From Microbacterium sp. M28 (GTDB lineage: Bacteria > Actinomycetota > Actinomycetes > Actinomycetales > Microbacteriaceae), in contig NZ_CP107546.1 of the NCBI RefSeq assembly GCF_025836995.1, positions 2,480,001 to 2,544,000 on the forward strand: a stretch of 64,000 nt of DNA, written 5' to 3'. Numbering within the stretch: the first letter of the stretch is position 1; each line of letters begins with the position of its first letter. Shown here piece by piece: positions 50,369 to 62,965 of the stretch. The position numbers and the translations under genes are program-made. Below the pieces are notes generated by a model. It saw nothing but the letters and a program-made list of their open reading frames with translations. It made no database searches and was not told where the DNA came from.

Positions 50369-51715
50369 TCACGAAACCGGGCTGACCCCGTCGTAGCGTC
50401 CGGCGTTCTCCTGCATCCACGGCAGCGGGTTGACCGTCGAGCCGTTGATGATGATCTCGAAATGCAGGTGCGCGCCGTACGAACGGCCCGTGTTGCCGAC
50501 CAGTCCGATGATGTCGCCCACCTTCACCTTGTCGCCGGTCTTCACCCGCAGCGAGCCGTACTGCATGTGCGCGTAGTGGCTCGTCACGACTTCGCCGTCG
50601 ATGATGTGATCGACGTAGGCGGTCACGCCGTACGCGCCGCCGGACTCGGTGGCGATGCGGACGGTGCCGTCGGCGATCGATTGGATGGGCGCACCGCTGC
50701 CCGGCACCAGGTCGATGCCTGCGTGCAGACGACCGTAACGCGGGCCGTAACCCGAGCTCATCGCCACACCGACCACGAACGGCCACTGGATCGCCGCCTC
50801 GGGGTCGTTCGTGTACAGCGAATCCGAGTACTGGATTCCCTCTTCCGCCGCGAGGTCGACCAGCGACGCGGCCGAATAGACCTCGTTGCGCTGCAGGTTC
50901 GGGTCCACGACGTCGGAGGAGGCGACGAACGCCTGGATCTCCTCGTCGGATGCCGCAGCACCCGGCACATCGGTCCCGGCCGCCACCAGCGACATCGCCG
51001 ACGTCGCCTGAACACCCTGCGCCGCGGCGACCGCCTCGGCCGGAAGCGTCATCGACACCGCCAGCAATCCGGCGAGTCCCATCACGCCGACCGTCGCTCC
51101 GGCCGCGACGAACCTGCGCCCCTTCAGGCGGCGGACGCGGCGGGGCGCGACATGCGCTTCAGCGTCTGCCGGCTCGGAGACCGTCTCGGCCGCGGGCGTG
51201 GCGACGAAGGATGCCGAGGGCTGGGCGCGGAAGGTCTGCGAGGCCGCGGTGAAGAGGTCCTCGTCCGTCACGGACTCGGCGGTCGAAGGAGTCGGATCGG
51301 CCGGAGATTCGGCGCTGACCGGATCCGGAGCGGGCTCGACGGATTCCGGAAGATCGACCGGGCCGGTCTGCGAGGTCACGACGACGACCGAGTCCGCCAG
51401 GATCTCGTCGACGGCGACGTCCGAAGGTGCGGCGTCCGCGGCCTGGCCACGCGACATCCGTCCGCTCGCGGCCGGCATCGGGGAGAGATCGATCGTGGAG
51501 TTCTCGTTCTCGGCGGCCGACTGCGTCGCGACGGGCTGTGTGGATCGCAGGCGAGCAGCGCGCCGCGACAGGGGCGCGGCCGCGTCGACGGAGGCCGATG
51601 CGACCCGGACCTCACCGGCGGTCACCTCATCCACCGGAGTCGCGGAAGCCGCGATGCGGTGGCGGCTCGAGCGGCGCGTGGGCGCACTCTCAGCCTCGGT
51701 TGTGTCGAAGGGCAA
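50369..51715 (-). CDS. M23-family peptidase, membrane-anchored
   Basis: 448 residues. The first ~200 are Ala/Ser/Pro/Glu-rich and disordered, then RRLKGRR and a membrane segment (FVAAGATVGVMGLAGLLAVS, about 205-224). The C-terminal LytM/M23 domain has GRLHAGIDL with the zinc His and Asp, and AHLHFEII with the HxH; both motifs are intact. It should cut peptidoglycan cross-bridges outside the cell. The start is a TTG at 51715; a later GTG is possible. Bases 51716-51839 upstream hold no recognised riboswitch. Confidence 0.88.
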   Translation of the reverse strand: MPFDTTEAESAPTRRSSRHRIAASATPVDEVTAGEVRVASASVDAAAPLSRRAARLRSTQPVATQSAAENENSTIDLSPMPAASGRMSRGQAADAAPSDVAVDEILADSVVVVTSQTGPVDLPESVEPAPDPVSAESPADPTPSTAESVTDEDLFTAASQTFRAQPSASFVATPAAETVSEPADAEAHVAPRRVRRLKGRRFVAAGATVGVMGLAGLLAVSMTLPAEAVAAAQGVQATSAMSLVAAGTDVPGAAASDEEIQAFVASSDVVDPNLQRNEVYSAASLVDLAAEEGIQYSDSLYTNDPEAAIQWPFVVGVAMSSGYGPRYGRLHAGIDLVPGSGAPIQSIADGTVRIATESGGAYGVTAYVDHIIDGEVVTSHYAHMQYGSLRVKTGDKVKVGDIIGLVGNTGRSYGAHLHFEIIINGSTVNPLPWMQENAGRYDGVSPVS

Positions 51716-51839
51716 AACGGGGATCTTTCGGTCAAGCTCGGGGGCGCTTACTCACCTGCGTCTTCGGGTGACGAAGGTAACGAATGGATAAACACTACAA
51801 CGTGGACGCTGAGAATGCCATGAGCGAAACCACCTTCTG

Positions 51840-52637
51840 TCAGGCGAGGATCGCTCGCAGGCGGTCGTGCACTTCGTCTCCGCCGGCGATGAGCATCGGC
51901 CTCGGAGATGCCGTGTCCAGACGGCTGACGCGACCGCCGGCCTCCTGCACGAGCAGTGCCCCGGCCGCGAAGTCCCAGGGGTTGAGGCCCCGCTCGAAGT
52001 ACCCGTCGAGACGGCCGGCGGCGACGTAGGCGAGGTCGAGCGCGGCCGAGCCGCCGCGGCGCAGGTCGCGCGCGATCGGCATGACCGTGCGGACGGTCGC
52101 CAGGTCGCCGTCGTGCGTGGAGGGGTCGTATCCGAATCCGGTGGCCAGCAGCGCACCGGCCCGGATGTCCGTCGTGACGCGCAGCGGCCGGGCGCCCTGC
52201 CAGGCGCCGCCGCCGCGCACAGCGGAGAACAGCTCACCGAGCGCCGGGGCGCTCACGGCCGCGGCCAGCGGCTCCCACTCATCCGGGTGGACCGAACCGT
52301 GCACGGCCGCGATGCTGACGCTGTAGGCGGGCATCCCGTACGCGTAGTTCACGGTGCCGTCGATCGGATCGACGACCCAGGTCACACCGGTGTCGCCGGC
52401 GCTGCCACCGGACTCCTCCCCCAGAAACGCGTCGCCGGGACGCTCGGCCGCCAGGCGCGTTCTGATGAGGTCTTCGACTTCCCGGTCGGCCTCGGTCACG
52501 ATGTCGGCGAGCGTCGACTTCGTCGCGGCGAGCGCGACGCCGACGGAGCGGCGCAGCTTCGCCAGTTCGCCGGCCTCACGGGCGATGTCCACCGCGAGGG
52601 CGTGCAGCCGCCCCGCGTCGACCTCTCCGTGACTCAC
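51840..52637 (-). CDS. Inositol monophosphatase family protein
   Basis: 265 residues. Metal-binding motifs are intact: FLGEESGG (the GEE Glu), WVVDPIDGTVNYAYG (DPIDGT) and PWDFAAGALLVQEAGG (the WD..A motif). Members dephosphorylate inositol-1-phosphate, histidinol phosphate or related sugars. The GTG start overlaps the stop of the membrane gene (GTGA), so they are coupled. Confidence 0.92.
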   Translation of the reverse strand: MSHGEVDAGRLHALAVDIAREAGELAKLRRSVGVALAATKSTLADIVTEADREVEDLIRTRLAAERPGDAFLGEESGGSAGDTGVTWVVDPIDGTVNYAYGMPAYSVSIAAVHGSVHPDEWEPLAAAVSAPALGELFSAVRGGGAWQGARPLRVTTDIRAGALLATGFGYDPSTHDGDLATVRTVMPIARDLRRGGSAALDLAYVAAGRLDGYFERGLNPWDFAAGALLVQEAGGRVSRLDTASPRPMLIAGGDEVHDRLRAILA

Positions 52638-53878
52638 TGCTGGGGAGCCGTGGGAGGCACCGGCGGCGCGGGCGGGGCCGGAGGCGGCGGCGCGAACGCG
52701 GCGGGCTGCGCCGGCTCAGCCGGGCGGGTCGGCTCAGTGGGCTGGGCAGGCTCGGCGGGCTGGGCAGGCTCAGCCGGTTCAGCGGGCTGTGCAGGCTGGG
52801 CCGGTTCCACAGGCTGCGCCGGGTCAACGGGCTGCGCCGGTTGCGGCTGGTCCTGCGGCTGCGGGGCCACCGGAGCCGGCGCCACCGGCTCGGCCGGCCA
52901 TTCCGCGGGCGCCGGAGCCGCATCCTGCGGCTGGTCCTGTGCCGGCCACGCCGGAGCCTCCTGCGCCGGCCAAGCCTGAGGCTGCTGCTCCTGCGCCGGC
53001 CACGCCGGAGCCTCCTGCGCCGGCCAGACCGGCGACTGCGGCGCCTCGGGCCATGCCTGGGCCGTCGGAGTCGCGCCGTATCCGGTGGGGGCGGTGTAGG
53101 CGGCGGGCAGCGCCGGAGTCTGCGGCGTGGGGTGACCGGTGTAGTAGGCGTTCCAGTCGGGCGAGCCGTCTGCGAGCACCGGCAGCGGCGTGGCTCCGTC
53201 CGCGTAGGTCGGCCACTGCTGGCTGGGCGCCGGCGCCACCGGCTTCGGCTTCTTCGGCGCGAAGAGCGCGTTCAGCAGCGGGATCAGCGTCGTGCCGACA
53301 GCTGCGAGGATGGCGAGGGCGACGACGATCCGCCAGTACAGGTCGTTGTAGACGAAGGTGTGCGGGAAGGTCAGGTAGAACACCAGCATCGCGACGAGTG
53401 CGACGAGGAAGACCAGCGTCAGGTAGTAGATGACGCGCGTGAACACGGTGACGTACCGTTCGGCGGCCGGCTTGAACAGGCGAACGTGCAGCATGGCGAG
53501 CTGCAGGATGCCGACCACGATCAGGAGCTGGAAGAACCGCTCGGCTCCGGTGCCGAAGTAGCCGGTCTCCTCGGGAAGCCAGATCTTCACCGCTCCGACG
53601 AGGAGGGCGATGATCCACGTGATCATGCTGGTCAGCGCGAGCCAGTCGGGCCGGTTCGGGGCGAGCCCGGCTTCCAGGATCGCGATCCCCGCGAAGCCCG
53701 CGAGCAGGAGGATGGTGAGGAATGCGCGTCCGATCAGGCCGTCCTGATCCCCGATCAGCACCCAGATCACGCACACCAGAGCGGCGGCGATCAACGCGCC
53801 GATCGCGATCCAGATGGCCCCCCTGATCAGCAGCGATGCGTTCGGCTTCGCGACTGCGACTTCCCCCGATTGCGACAT
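52634..53878 (-). CDS. Membrane protein with long Pro/Ala/Gln/Trp-rich tail
   Basis: 414 residues. About six membrane helices span residues 18-200 (LIRGAIWIAIGALIAAALVC, TILLLAGFAGIAILEAG). The remaining half is low-complexity: WPAQEAPA-type repeats (about 275-320), then PAQPAEP repeats and a PPPPAPPAPPVPP end. The tail is probably cytoplasmic and may tether partners. Family of the membrane part is not recognised with confidence. Tandem repeats can vary in copy number between strains. Confidence 0.8.
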   Translation of the reverse strand: MSQSGEVAVAKPNASLLIRGAIWIAIGALIAAALVCVIWVLIGDQDGLIGRAFLTILLLAGFAGIAILEAGLAPNRPDWLALTSMITWIIALLVGAVKIWLPEETGYFGTGAERFFQLLIVVGILQLAMLHVRLFKPAAERYVTVFTRVIYYLTLVFLVALVAMLVFYLTFPHTFVYNDLYWRIVVALAILAAVGTTLIPLLNALFAPKKPKPVAPAPSQQWPTYADGATPLPVLADGSPDWNAYYTGHPTPQTPALPAAYTAPTGYGATPTAQAWPEAPQSPVWPAQEAPAWPAQEQQPQAWPAQEAPAWPAQDQPQDAAPAPAEWPAEPVAPAPVAPQPQDQPQPAQPVDPAQPVEPAQPAQPAEPAEPAQPAEPAQPTEPTRPAEPAQPAAFAPPPPAPPAPPVPPTAPQQ

Positions 53879-53970
53879 GGCATTCCTCTCGTCCGCCTGC
53901 GTGCTCTCATCCTGCCATGCCGGTACGACGCGCGGGAGGCGTACGCGCTGAGCTGGGGAGACGGCTCGGT

Positions 53971-54765
53971 TCAGCCGCGCTTGGCCGAGGCGGCGGCGAA
54001 CCCCGCGACGCGCGCCTTCGCATCCGCGGTCTCGAACGACGCACCGATCGAACGGGCCTCTTCACTGAGCTGCTCCGCGAAGGACCGGGACGGCTCCGAG
54101 CGCACGAGCCGCTTGGCCTGCCCGTATGCGCCGGCGGCTCCGGCGAGCCAGAACCGGGCGATCTCCTCGGCACGCGCTCTGACGCGGTCGGCCTCGTCCG
54201 CGGCGTCCGTTCCTTCCACGACCTCGGCGACGAGCCCCCAGTCGAGCGCCTCCTGCGCCGAGAGCAGGCGGTCCTGGAGGACCAGCTGCAGAGCCCGCCG
54301 CTCACCGACGGCTCGGGTGAGCTGGGCGGAGACGGACAGATCGGGGGTGAGGCCGATGTTCGCGTACAGGCTTCCGAGCTTCGAACGGCTGCCGACGACG
54401 GCGTAGTCGCCGCTGAGCAGGATGCCCAGGCCACCGCCGGCCGTCGTGCCGTGGGCTGCGGTCACGACCGGCACGGCGGATTCGACGAGCGCTCGGATGC
54501 CGGTGTTGATGACCTCGGCGAGGGCCGTGATCTCCGAACCTGAGCCCATCGTGGTCGCCATGTCGAGGACGTCGCCGCCCGCGCAGAACGCAGGTCCGGC
54601 CGCATCTATCAGGACGGCCTGGACGTCGTCGCGCGTAGTGGCCTCGATCGTCGCGTCGCGCCACGCGTGGGCGAGGGCGGCGTTGAAGGCGTTGAGCCGG
54701 CTCGGACGGTTGAGCGTGAGTCGCGCCATCCCCTCGGATACGGACAGCAGAATGGCGTCGCTCAT
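53971..54765 (-). CDS. Enoyl-CoA hydratase/isomerase family protein
   Basis: 264 residues of the crotonase fold: LTLNRPSRLNAFN, AFCAGGDVLDM (oxyanion loop) and HGTTAGGGLGILLSGDYAVV. The Glu pair of classical hydratases is not obvious (the second position is replaced by PDLS), so an isomerase or other crotonase activity is possible. ATG 54765 has GAAGGAGA upstream; the longer frame is rejected. Confidence 0.88.
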   Translation of the reverse strand: MSDAILLSVSEGMARLTLNRPSRLNAFNAALAHAWRDATIEATTRDDVQAVLIDAAGPAFCAGGDVLDMATTMGSGSEITALAEVINTGIRALVESAVPVVTAAHGTTAGGGLGILLSGDYAVVGSRSKLGSLYANIGLTPDLSVSAQLTRAVGERRALQLVLQDRLLSAQEALDWGLVAEVVEGTDAADEADRVRARAEEIARFWLAGAAGAYGQAKRLVRSEPSRSFAEQLSEEARSIGASFETADAKARVAGFAAASAKRG

Positions 54766-54829
54766 GGCGTCTCCTTCGATGCACAGGACGGTTTCGTCCA
54801 GCGTAATCGGGCGAGCGGTCTGCCCGATC

Positions 54830-55321
54830 TCAGGCGTCGGCGACCACGCCTGCGACGAAAGACTCCATGCGTCGGCGCGTGCCGTCCAGGCGCATGTCGA
54901 CCTGCCCGGACGCGCGGATCTCGTTCGGGGCGAGCGGATGCGCGAGGCGCACGTTCTCGTGGCAGGACAGGTCGGCGCAGATGTACGTGCCGACGCTGTC
55001 GCCGCGGCACCCCGCCTCCCCCGCGCGTCGCGCGGAGAAAAGGGCGACCTGGTTGCCCGGCTGCAGGGAATGGCAGATGTTGCACATGCCGGATCGGGTC
55101 CTGCCCGGGTCGCTCGCACGCAGGACGACACCCACCACACGTGCGTCGATCTGGGCGAGGACGTAGCCGCGACGCGCGACGGACGGGTCGCGCCAGGCGA
55201 AGAAGTCGAGATAGTCCCAGTCGGTCAGCACGAAATCGTGCGGCATCTCCATGACGCGCAGTTCGTCGGCATCGGCGTTGACGAAACTGGCGCGGACGTC
55301 TGCTTCGGTGAGCGCTCGCAT
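54830..55321 (-). CDS. FBP-type treble-clef zinc-finger protein
   Basis: 163 residues with the FBP/FusB-like C-terminal zinc finger: CNICHSLQPG then VGTYICADLSCHENVR, giving two Cys pairs. FusB-type proteins bind EF-G and rescue ribosomes stalled by fusidic acid; actinobacterial relatives have less certain roles. TAGACT sits six bases before the ATG, a leaderless arrangement. Divergent from the ArsR-family gene. Confidence 0.87.
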   Translation of the reverse strand: MRALTEADVRASFVNADADELRVMEMPHDFVLTDWDYLDFFAWRDPSVARRGYVLAQIDARVVGVVLRASDPGRTRSGMCNICHSLQPGNQVALFSARRAGEAGCRGDSVGTYICADLSCHENVRLAHPLAPNEIRASGQVDMRLDGTRRRMESFVAGVVADA

Positions 55322-55374
55322 CGTCCCAGTCTATGAAGCGCTGCGACCGGACCGCGGCACACCGGAACACGACA

Positions 55375-55392
55375 GTACATCGTTCGCTGTAC
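55375..55392. promoter_or_regulatory. ArsR-type operator GTACA-N8-TGTAC
   Basis: Perfect 5+5 inverted repeat overlapping the start of TACCGT (55390-55395), the -10 box seven bases before the ATG of the ArsR-family gene. The metal-free repressor would block this promoter. Confidence 0.65.
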
Positions 55393-55402
55393 CGTTAACG
55401 GC

Positions 55403-55756
55403 ATGCCGACCCTCGACGCCGCCGCGGACGTGATGACGCGACTCGGACGGGCCATGTCCGATCGGACGCGTTCACGTATCCTCCTCCGACTCCTGGACGG
55501 CGCAGCGCACCCTGCTGAGCTCGCGCTCGATCTCGACCTCAGCAGGCAGAACGTCTCCAATCACCTCGCCTGTCTGCGCGGCTGCGGGCTCGTGAGTGCA
55601 GAACCGCACGGTCGGAACACCCGCTACGAAGTGCTCGATCCGCACCTGGTCGCCGCGATCCGCGAACTCCTGCGGGTGAGCATCGCCGTCTCCGAGAGCG
55701 AGCCGTGCTGCGACGGATCCTGCCCGGTGCCCGGGTGCTGCGAGAGCGCAGCATGA
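55403..55756 (+). CDS. ArsR-family metal sensor (CmtR-like)
   Basis: 117 residues: winged helix DRTRSRILLRLLDGAAHPAE and LSRQNVSNHLACLRGCGLV. Cys residues near 57 and 61 and the C-terminal CCDGSCPVPGCC cluster can bind soft metals such as Cd(II)/Pb(II) or Cu, as in CmtR. Its stop overlaps the start of the cation transporter gene (ATGA), so it regulates its own export partner. Confidence 0.88.
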   Translation: MPTLDAAADVMTRLGRAMSDRTRSRILLRLLDGAAHPAELALDLDLSRQNVSNHLACLRGCGLVSAEPHGRNTRYEVLDPHLVAAIRELLRVSIAVSESEPCCDGSCPVPGCCESAA

Positions 55757-56415
55757 CCGCGCTCACGGATTCCCGTCGGGCGGTCCTGCACCGCCGCATC
55801 CGCCTGATCGTCGGCCTCACGATCGGCTACAACCTGATCGAGGCGGTCATCGCTCTGACGGCCGGAGCCACCGCATCCTCGGCGGCGCTGATCGGCTTCG
55901 GACTCGATTCCACGATCGAGGTGCTGTCGGCGGCCGCCGTCGCCTGGCAGTTCACCAGGCGCGAACCGGAGCGCTGGGAGAAGCCGACGCTGCGGGTCAT
56001 CGCCGTCGCCTTCTTCGCCCTCGCCGCGTGGGTGACGGTCAGCGCGGCACTGACCCTCACCGGGGTCTGGGAGGAGCCGATGCACTCCCCGCTCGGCATC
56101 GGCGTCGCTATCGTGAGCGTGATCGTCATGCCGTTCCTGTCGCTGTGGGAGCGTCGCACGGGGCTCGAACTCGGTTCGGCGTCCGCGATCGCCGATTCGA
56201 AGCAGACCCTGATCTGCACGTATCTCAGCGCGGCCGTGCTCGTCGGGCTCCTGCTGAACCTGTGGTTCGGATGGTGGTGGGCCGACGCCCTGGCGGCGCT
56301 CGTCATCGCCGGGTTCGCGCTCCGCGAGGGCATCGAGGCATGGCGCGGCGACGCCTGCGCCACCTCGGTCGGGATGCTGCTCGAGGATGACGAGCATCAC
56401 GAGCACGACGACTGA
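55753..56415 (+). CDS. CDF-like cation transporter
   Basis: 220 residues with about five to six membrane segments. The cation-diffusion-facilitator pattern is visible as IGFGLDSTIEVLSAA (TM2 acidic site) and WWWADALAALVIAGFAL. It lacks the cytoplasmic C-terminal domain of YiiP-type transporters and ends in an acidic His-rich tail (EDDEHHEHDD). It probably exports the metal sensed by the upstream ArsR protein. Confidence 0.85.
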   Translation: MTALTDSRRAVLHRRIRLIVGLTIGYNLIEAVIALTAGATASSAALIGFGLDSTIEVLSAAAVAWQFTRREPERWEKPTLRVIAVAFFALAAWVTVSAALTLTGVWEEPMHSPLGIGVAIVSVIVMPFLSLWERRTGLELGSASAIADSKQTLICTYLSAAVLVGLLLNLWFGWWWADALAALVIAGFALREGIEAWRGDACATSVGMLLEDDEHHEHDD

Positions 56416-56438
56416 CGCCATCGGAGGTCGTGCGCCGA

Positions 56439-57056
56439 TCAGAGCACGACGCTCGGATCCAACGCCTCCACGATGATCGGGGCATCTTCGGTCCGCGCGC
56501 CCGTCTGCCAGATGCGCACACGGGACCCGACCGCGGGCACCTGCGTCTGCAGCACGGCCGCGTGGCCGGCATCCGGGCTGGTACGGAACCAGCGGGCGCG
56601 GATGGCCGAGCCCACCTCGCTCGTGACGGTCAGCGTGAACGCCGACACGCTCCCGTGCTCGGTGAGGCTCACCTCCCGGTCGGAGACCCGCCCTTCGCTC
56701 GGGGTGGCATGCTCCCTGGTCGCGGCCCATCGGCGTGCCAGCGCGGCCTCTCTGCGTGCGCGACGGCGCGAGTCCACCAGCCCGATGCTGAAGCCGACCA
56801 CCGCGAACCCGGGGAGGAACGTGAAGATGACGTTGAACCACCACGGCGAATCGCTGGTCCACAGGTGGAAGAGCAGGACGGATGTGGCGACGGCCGCCAG
56901 CAGCACGAGCAGCCACACCGCGAGAACCGCGCCCGTCCCCAGTCGGGTCGAGAAGCCGATCCGGGCCGGCGCCGCCGTCTCATCCCACGCCCTGACCAGG
57001 TGCACGACATGCCCGATCGGCGCTTCCCCCTCCTCGGCCACGGGGCCCCCTTCCAC
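56439..57056 (-). CDS. Unknown two-helix membrane protein
   Basis: 205 residues from GTG 57056 (TAGCGT seven bases upstream, leaderless); a GTG at 57074 would add six residues. Two hydrophobic helices (AVLAVWLLVLLAAVATSVLLF and NVIFTFLPGFAVVGFSIGLV, about residues 43-95) precede an Arg-rich segment and a soluble beta-rich domain (SVSAFTLTVTSEVGSAIRAR). Family not recognised. Confidence 0.7.
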   Translation of the reverse strand: MEGGPVAEEGEAPIGHVVHLVRAWDETAAPARIGFSTRLGTGAVLAVWLLVLLAAVATSVLLFHLWTSDSPWWFNVIFTFLPGFAVVGFSIGLVDSRRRARREAALARRWAATREHATPSEGRVSDREVSLTEHGSVSAFTLTVTSEVGSAIRARWFRTSPDAGHAAVLQTQVPAVGSRVRIWQTGARTEDAPIIVEALDPSVVL

Positions 57057-57098
57057 CGGGGTCACGCTATCCACGCGAGGTTGCGAGTCGATGAACGA

Positions 57099-57126
57099 CG
57101 AAGGGCCCCGCAGTGCGGAGCCCTTC
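57099..57126 (-). terminator. tRNA-Tyr terminator
   Basis: AAGGGCCCCGC-AGT-GCGGAGCCCTT, a stem with one mismatch just downstream of tRNA-Tyr on the minus strand. Confidence 0.7.
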
Positions 57127-57138
57127 AGATCTCTTCGG

Positions 57139-57220
57139 TGGCGAGTGAGGGATTCGAACCCCCGAATGCAATGCAGTCTGATTTACAGTCAGATCCCTTT
57201 GGCCGCTTGGGTAACTCGCC
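57139..57220 (-). tRNA. tRNA-Tyr (GTA)
   Basis: 82 bases with a long variable arm. Minus-strand acceptor GGCGAGT/ACTCGCC, anticodon loop CTGTAAA giving GTA, T-arm GGGGGTTCGAATCCCTC. Confidence 0.95.
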
Positions 57221-57306
57221 AGTGCACACCCGTCCGACTTGTACAGACGATCGGGGGCGCGAAAAACCATCATACCTGCGCGAGGCGAGCGGGAGAAATC
57301 GAGCGA

Positions 57307-58230
57307 TCAGGTGCTCAGGCCGGCGCCGTCGCGGGCGGCCGACGACTCCGGAGTGCGCAGCAGACCGCCCTCCGAACGGCACGTCGCCGCGGCGACCGCC
57401 ATGGCCCGATCGAGCAGTTCCTGCCACTCGTCATCGCCATCCGGCGCCCCGGTGACGAGACCAGCCGTGACAGCTGCGAGCGTCGCGTCCCCGGCGCCGA
57501 CCGTGTCGACGACGGGTCCGGGCAGCGTGGCGATCGGGGCGTGGAACGTCCCGGCGTCCGATTCGAGCACGGCGCCGTCCAAGCCGGCCGTCGCGAGCAC
57601 GGCGCGCGCCCCCAGCCCCCGCAGTCGCGCGCGCAGCGCGTCGAGATCACCGTCGTAGAGCAGCGCCGCGTCATCGGCACCGACCTTGACGACCTCGGCA
57701 TCCGACGCCAGAACCTCGAATCCTCGGACGAACGCGTCGCGGTCGCTCAGCATCCCGGACCGTGGGTTCGGATCGATCACCACGCGCGCGTCGCCCAGCG
57801 CGGAACGGAGCGCATCGACCTCCGCCGGCACGTCGAACGGGAAGCAGCTGATCGCCACAAGAGACGCCTGTGCGAGCGCTTCGCGCGCGTCGGCTCCGTA
57901 GCGGATCGTGCGCTCGCGCGCCGCACGGTTGAAGACGTACTCCGGCTCACCGCCGGCGGAGCGCGTGACGATCGCGCGCGAGGAGCCGTGCGGGGCTGGG
58001 GTCGTGATCAGGTTCACGTCGTGGTCGTCGAGATACTCGCGGATATGCGCTCCGGCCTCGTCGTCGCCGACCATCGCGATGAGCGACGTCGCGATGCCCA
58101 GTCGCCGGAGGCCGACGGCGACGTTCAGAGCCGCTCCCCCGATCAACTCCCGGACGCCGGCATCGTCACGGATCTCATCGATCAGGGCATCGCCGATCAC
58201 GACGACGCGCCCGGTGTTCTGTGCAGTCAC
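57307..58230 (-). CDS. PfkB-family carbohydrate kinase (fructokinase-like)
   Basis: 307 residues. The N-terminal IGDALIDEIRDDAGVRELIGGAALNVAVGLRRLG is the PfkB substrate-binding signature (shown in pieces: GGAALNVAVGLRRLG), and the C-terminal VDTVGAGDATLAAV contains the catalytic Asp. Specificity (fructose, ribose or other) is not clear. TAGATT six bases before the GTG start indicates a leaderless transcript. Confidence 0.9.
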   Translation of the reverse strand: MTAQNTGRVVVIGDALIDEIRDDAGVRELIGGAALNVAVGLRRLGIATSLIAMVGDDEAGAHIREYLDDHDVNLITTPAPHGSSRAIVTRSAGGEPEYVFNRAARERTIRYGADAREALAQASLVAISCFPFDVPAEVDALRSALGDARVVIDPNPRSGMLSDRDAFVRGFEVLASDAEVVKVGADDAALLYDGDLDALRARLRGLGARAVLATAGLDGAVLESDAGTFHAPIATLPGPVVDTVGAGDATLAAVTAGLVTGAPDGDDEWQELLDRAMAVAAATCRSEGGLLRTPESSAARDGAGLST

Positions 58231-58301
58231 CCGACGAATCTACCGCGCCGGCAACCGCGCGCCGATCGGGTCATGGCGGCGCACCGCGATACCGTGACGG
58301 C

Positions 58302-58943
58302 ATGAAAGCGCGCACCGCTCCGATCGCCGCGGGCATCCTCCTGGCGGCGCTGCTCGTCGGATGCTCTCCGTCCGGTCCGTCCGCACCCGACGACGCGGGC
58401 GACGCGGGTTCGACATCGCCGGAGCCGTCCGCGAGTCCGTCGGAATCGGGGACGCCCGGCCCAGCCCCCACGCCTCCGACGATCACGATGCCGACCGACT
58501 GCCGCGCCATCCTGTCGGAGCCGCTTCTTGACCTCCTCGAGGACGTCCCCCTCAACGACAAGGCGTTCGCGCCCAACGGAGTCCAGGAGGACGGATCCCT
58601 CATCTGCACCTGGGGCGACCCTCGGGCCGACACGACCCGTCTGGTGACGATCATCTCGGTGGAACGCCGGGGGCCGGCGCTCGACATGCTCAACGACCTC
58701 GCCGCGGAGGACGGGTTCACCTGTTACCAGCCCGACGCCGGCATCCGCTGCGAGAAGACCTGGGAGAGTGAGGAGTATCCGGTCACCGACGGACGGACGC
58801 TCTACTGGCGGGATGACGTCCTGATCGACACGCGTTACTCCAATCTGGCGCCTCCCGGGTACACCAGTGACATCGTCCTGCACCTGTTCGGCGCATCCAC
58901 GCCCACGCCGACGCCGACGCCCACCGAGACGCCAGCGGCCTGA
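58302..58943 (+). CDS. Lipoprotein of unknown function
   Basis: 213 residues. The signal MKARTAPIAAGILLAALLVGC ends in lipobox LVGC (Cys21), followed by a Ser/Pro linker and a domain with four Cys (TDCRAIL, LICTWG, FTCYQ, IRCEK) that could pair as disulfides. It ends in a Thr-Pro repeat tail. TACCGT lies six bases before the ATG (leaderless). Confidence 0.82.
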   Translation: MKARTAPIAAGILLAALLVGCSPSGPSAPDDAGDAGSTSPEPSASPSESGTPGPAPTPPTITMPTDCRAILSEPLLDLLEDVPLNDKAFAPNGVQEDGSLICTWGDPRADTTRLVTIISVERRGPALDMLNDLAAEDGFTCYQPDAGIRCEKTWESEEYPVTDGRTLYWRDDVLIDTRYSNLAPPGYTSDIVLHLFGASTPTPTPTPTETPAA

Positions 58944-58983
58944 GCGGCGGATGCCTCGGCATCCCGAGCCCGATCCGACGGAC

Positions 58984-59023
58984 GACGAAGGCCCCGATCC
59001 CTTGCGGGACCGGGGCCTTCGTC
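58984..59023. terminator. Strong bidirectional terminator after rpoC
   Basis: GACGAAGGCCCCG and CGGGGCCTTCGTC form a 13-bp perfect stem with a 14-base loop, between the convergent lipoprotein gene and rpoC. Confidence 0.9.
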
Positions 59024-59041
59024 AGTGACTCAGCTCACGCG

Positions 59042-62917
<3,876 letters not shown>

Positions 62918-62965
62918 TAGTTCTCCTGTGTCGAAATTCTTAAGGAATCAGGTGATCCGACGAGA

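Noticed and set aside
51716..51839. c-di-AMP riboswitch upstream of the M23 peptidase
   Set aside because: Such genes often have one in Actinobacteria, but I could not find the conserved core sequences here.
57067..57273. 68-aa open frame on the minus strand
   Set aside because: It spans tRNA-Tyr and its terminator; a coding role is unlikely.
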